This document shows positions 63,328 through 64,000 of a DNA stretch of 64,000 nucleotides, in pieces. Every line of letters begins with the position of its first letter. Position 1 is the first letter of the stretch. The notes below the pieces were generated by a model that saw only the letters and a list, made by a program, of their open reading frames with translations, made no database searches and was not told the DNA's origin. This DNA is from a bacterium (lineage in GTDB: Bacteria > Actinomycetota > Acidimicrobiia > Spongiisociales > ZC4RG35), in contig JAHEJW010000014.1 in NCBI GenBank assembly GCA_024638655.1, forward strand, positions 4,991 to 68,990, written 5' to 3'. Position numbers and translations under genes: made by a program.

Positions 63328-64000
63328 TACTGCAGACCTCTGATAGCGAGCTCAAAGCGGCGGAGTTCAACACTGAACGGTCAGATAACGGGCCGGGCGA
63401 GCCTGGGACGGTTGGTGTGGATGTTCATGTCCTGCCCGCCGACCTCGAGGGTATGGCCCCGGGTCCGTTCCTGGCTTCGATCCTCTCGGTTGTGGACCCG
63501 GGGAAACTGACAGGCCGGGATGTGGTCAGGTATGTGCAAGCCCAGGCCCGACTGGTCTCGCATTATCAGGCGTCGTATTACACCGGGATCGTTGAACTGG
63601 CCCACGCCACCGAAGCGGATACAACCGAAAGGGATCACGTACCCAACGAATACGCCTCCGACGAGCTCGGAGCCGCCCTGGCCAAGACCCGTCGTGCCGC
63701 CGAAGCCGACGTCGACCTGGCATTCGATCTGAAGTACCGGCTACCCAAAGTTTGGCAAGCCCTGGCAGAGGGGCGTATAGATCTGGCCAAAGCCAGAGTG
63801 TTCTCCCAAGAACTCGCCACCCTCAAACCAGAACTCATCCCGGATGTAGTCGAAACTCTCATCGACACCGCCGCGGACTTGACTACCGGCCAGCTTCGCA
63901 CCCGTTTGAAGAGAGCAGTTCTCGAAGCCGACCTGACGGCAGCGCAAGCCCACTACGCGGCCGGGCTGGAAGACCGCAAACTGGTCGTGTACCCCAATCC
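63321..64000 (+). CDS. DUF222 (13E12 repeat-family) protein, cut by the window edge
   Basis: The frame is open from ATG 63321 to the last base (226 codons seen). VVRYVQAQARLVSHYQASYY, the RAAEADVDLAFDLKYRLPKVWQAL stretch followed by AEGRIDLAKARVFSQEL, and LTTGQLRTRLKRAVLEAD are the usual DUF222 landmarks. Such proteins generally end in an HNH nuclease domain, which would lie beyond the edge. They are abundant and often multicopy in actinobacteria. SOS control is indicated by the LexA box on its start. Confidence 0.88.
   Translation, partial: MFVLQTSDSELKAAEFNTERSDNGPGEPGTVGVDVHVLPADLEGMAPGPFLASILSVVDPGKLTGRDVVRYVQAQARLVSHYQASYYTGIVELAHATEADTTERDHVPNEYASDELGAALAKTRRAAEADVDLAFDLKYRLPKVWQALAEGRIDLAKARVFSQELATLKPELIPDVVETLIDTAADLTTGQLRTRLKRAVLEADLTAAQAHYAAGLEDRKLVVYPN

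Overview
The window is 64 kb of gene-dense, high-GC bacterial chromosome. It holds 57 protein genes that I can support (56 complete, plus one running off the right edge), one Cys-rich microprotein gene, one gene remnant, one riboswitch and several operators and promoters. I see no rRNA or tRNA gene, CRISPR array, insertion sequence or prophage. The likely source is an actinobacterium (Actinomycetota), perhaps an uncultured Acidimicrobiia-like lineage. The reasons are high GC, frequent GTG/TTG starts with 4-base stop/start overlaps, a Gram-positive LexA box on a DUF222 (13E12-type) gene, a menaquinone pathway, a GatCAB amidotransferase, paired dynamin-like GTPases and Thr-rich linkers in exported proteins. 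The phylum call is an inference; the class is a guess.

0-15 kb: a short-chain dehydrogenase diverges from glutamate racemase (murI) and isochorismate synthase (menF). Facing them is a tightly overlapped leftward operon: a large coiled-coil protein, GDP-mannose pyrophosphorylase (manC), a lipoprotein cytochrome c, menC and menD. Next come glycine decarboxylase (gcvP) behind a glycine riboswitch, a CPA2 antiporter with Usp domains, and ychF. 15-18 kb: gpsA, a flavin-binding PNPOx-fold protein, an EamA transporter and a decayed piece of a class III nucleotide cyclase.

18-25.4 kb: a leftward operon herA-sbcD-sbcC-nurA, a gene set best known from archaea (HerA-Mre11-Rad50-NurA). It diverges from a recognisable mannosylglycerate synthase gene (mgs), whose donor GDP-mannose is the product of manC. 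25.5-36 kb: housekeeping and accessory genes (VOC, GyrI-like, EamA, HIT, a PQQ-type sugar dehydrogenase lipoprotein, two UMF1-type MFS transporters, LapA-like, an SNase-LTD lipoprotein probably started at CTG, a LEA-like repeat protein, an aminotransferase and an unusual MDR dehydrogenase). 36-41.4 kb: a degenerate ADP-ribosylglycohydrolase, a DAG kinase-like protein, MscS, and two adjacent dynamin-like GTPases.

41.4-54 kb is a catabolic stretch: an HpaD-like ring-cleavage dioxygenase with a MarR operator, its MarR regulator, an HpaE-like aldehyde dehydrogenase, a glutamine-synthetase-like ligase with an acetoacetate-decarboxylase-fold protein and a CPA1 antiporter, an aromatic amino acid decarboxylase, a cytochrome P450, an HpaG-like FAH protein and a PuuD-like gamma-glutamyl hydrolase. 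Together they could degrade an aromatic amine through a gamma-glutamylated intermediate to homoprotocatechuate; this is inference.

54-64 kb: an ArsR repressor shares an operator-rich intergenic region with a 20-residue, six-cysteine microprotein gene. They are followed by a RecB-like Fe-S nuclease, a VanW protein, pyruvate kinase, a stand-alone TOPRIM protein, gatCAB, and a DUF222 gene whose start lies inside a perfect LexA box. The most novel-looking items are the ArsR/Cys-rich microprotein locus, the archaeal-type end-resection operon and the putative glutamylation-linked aromatic catabolic island.
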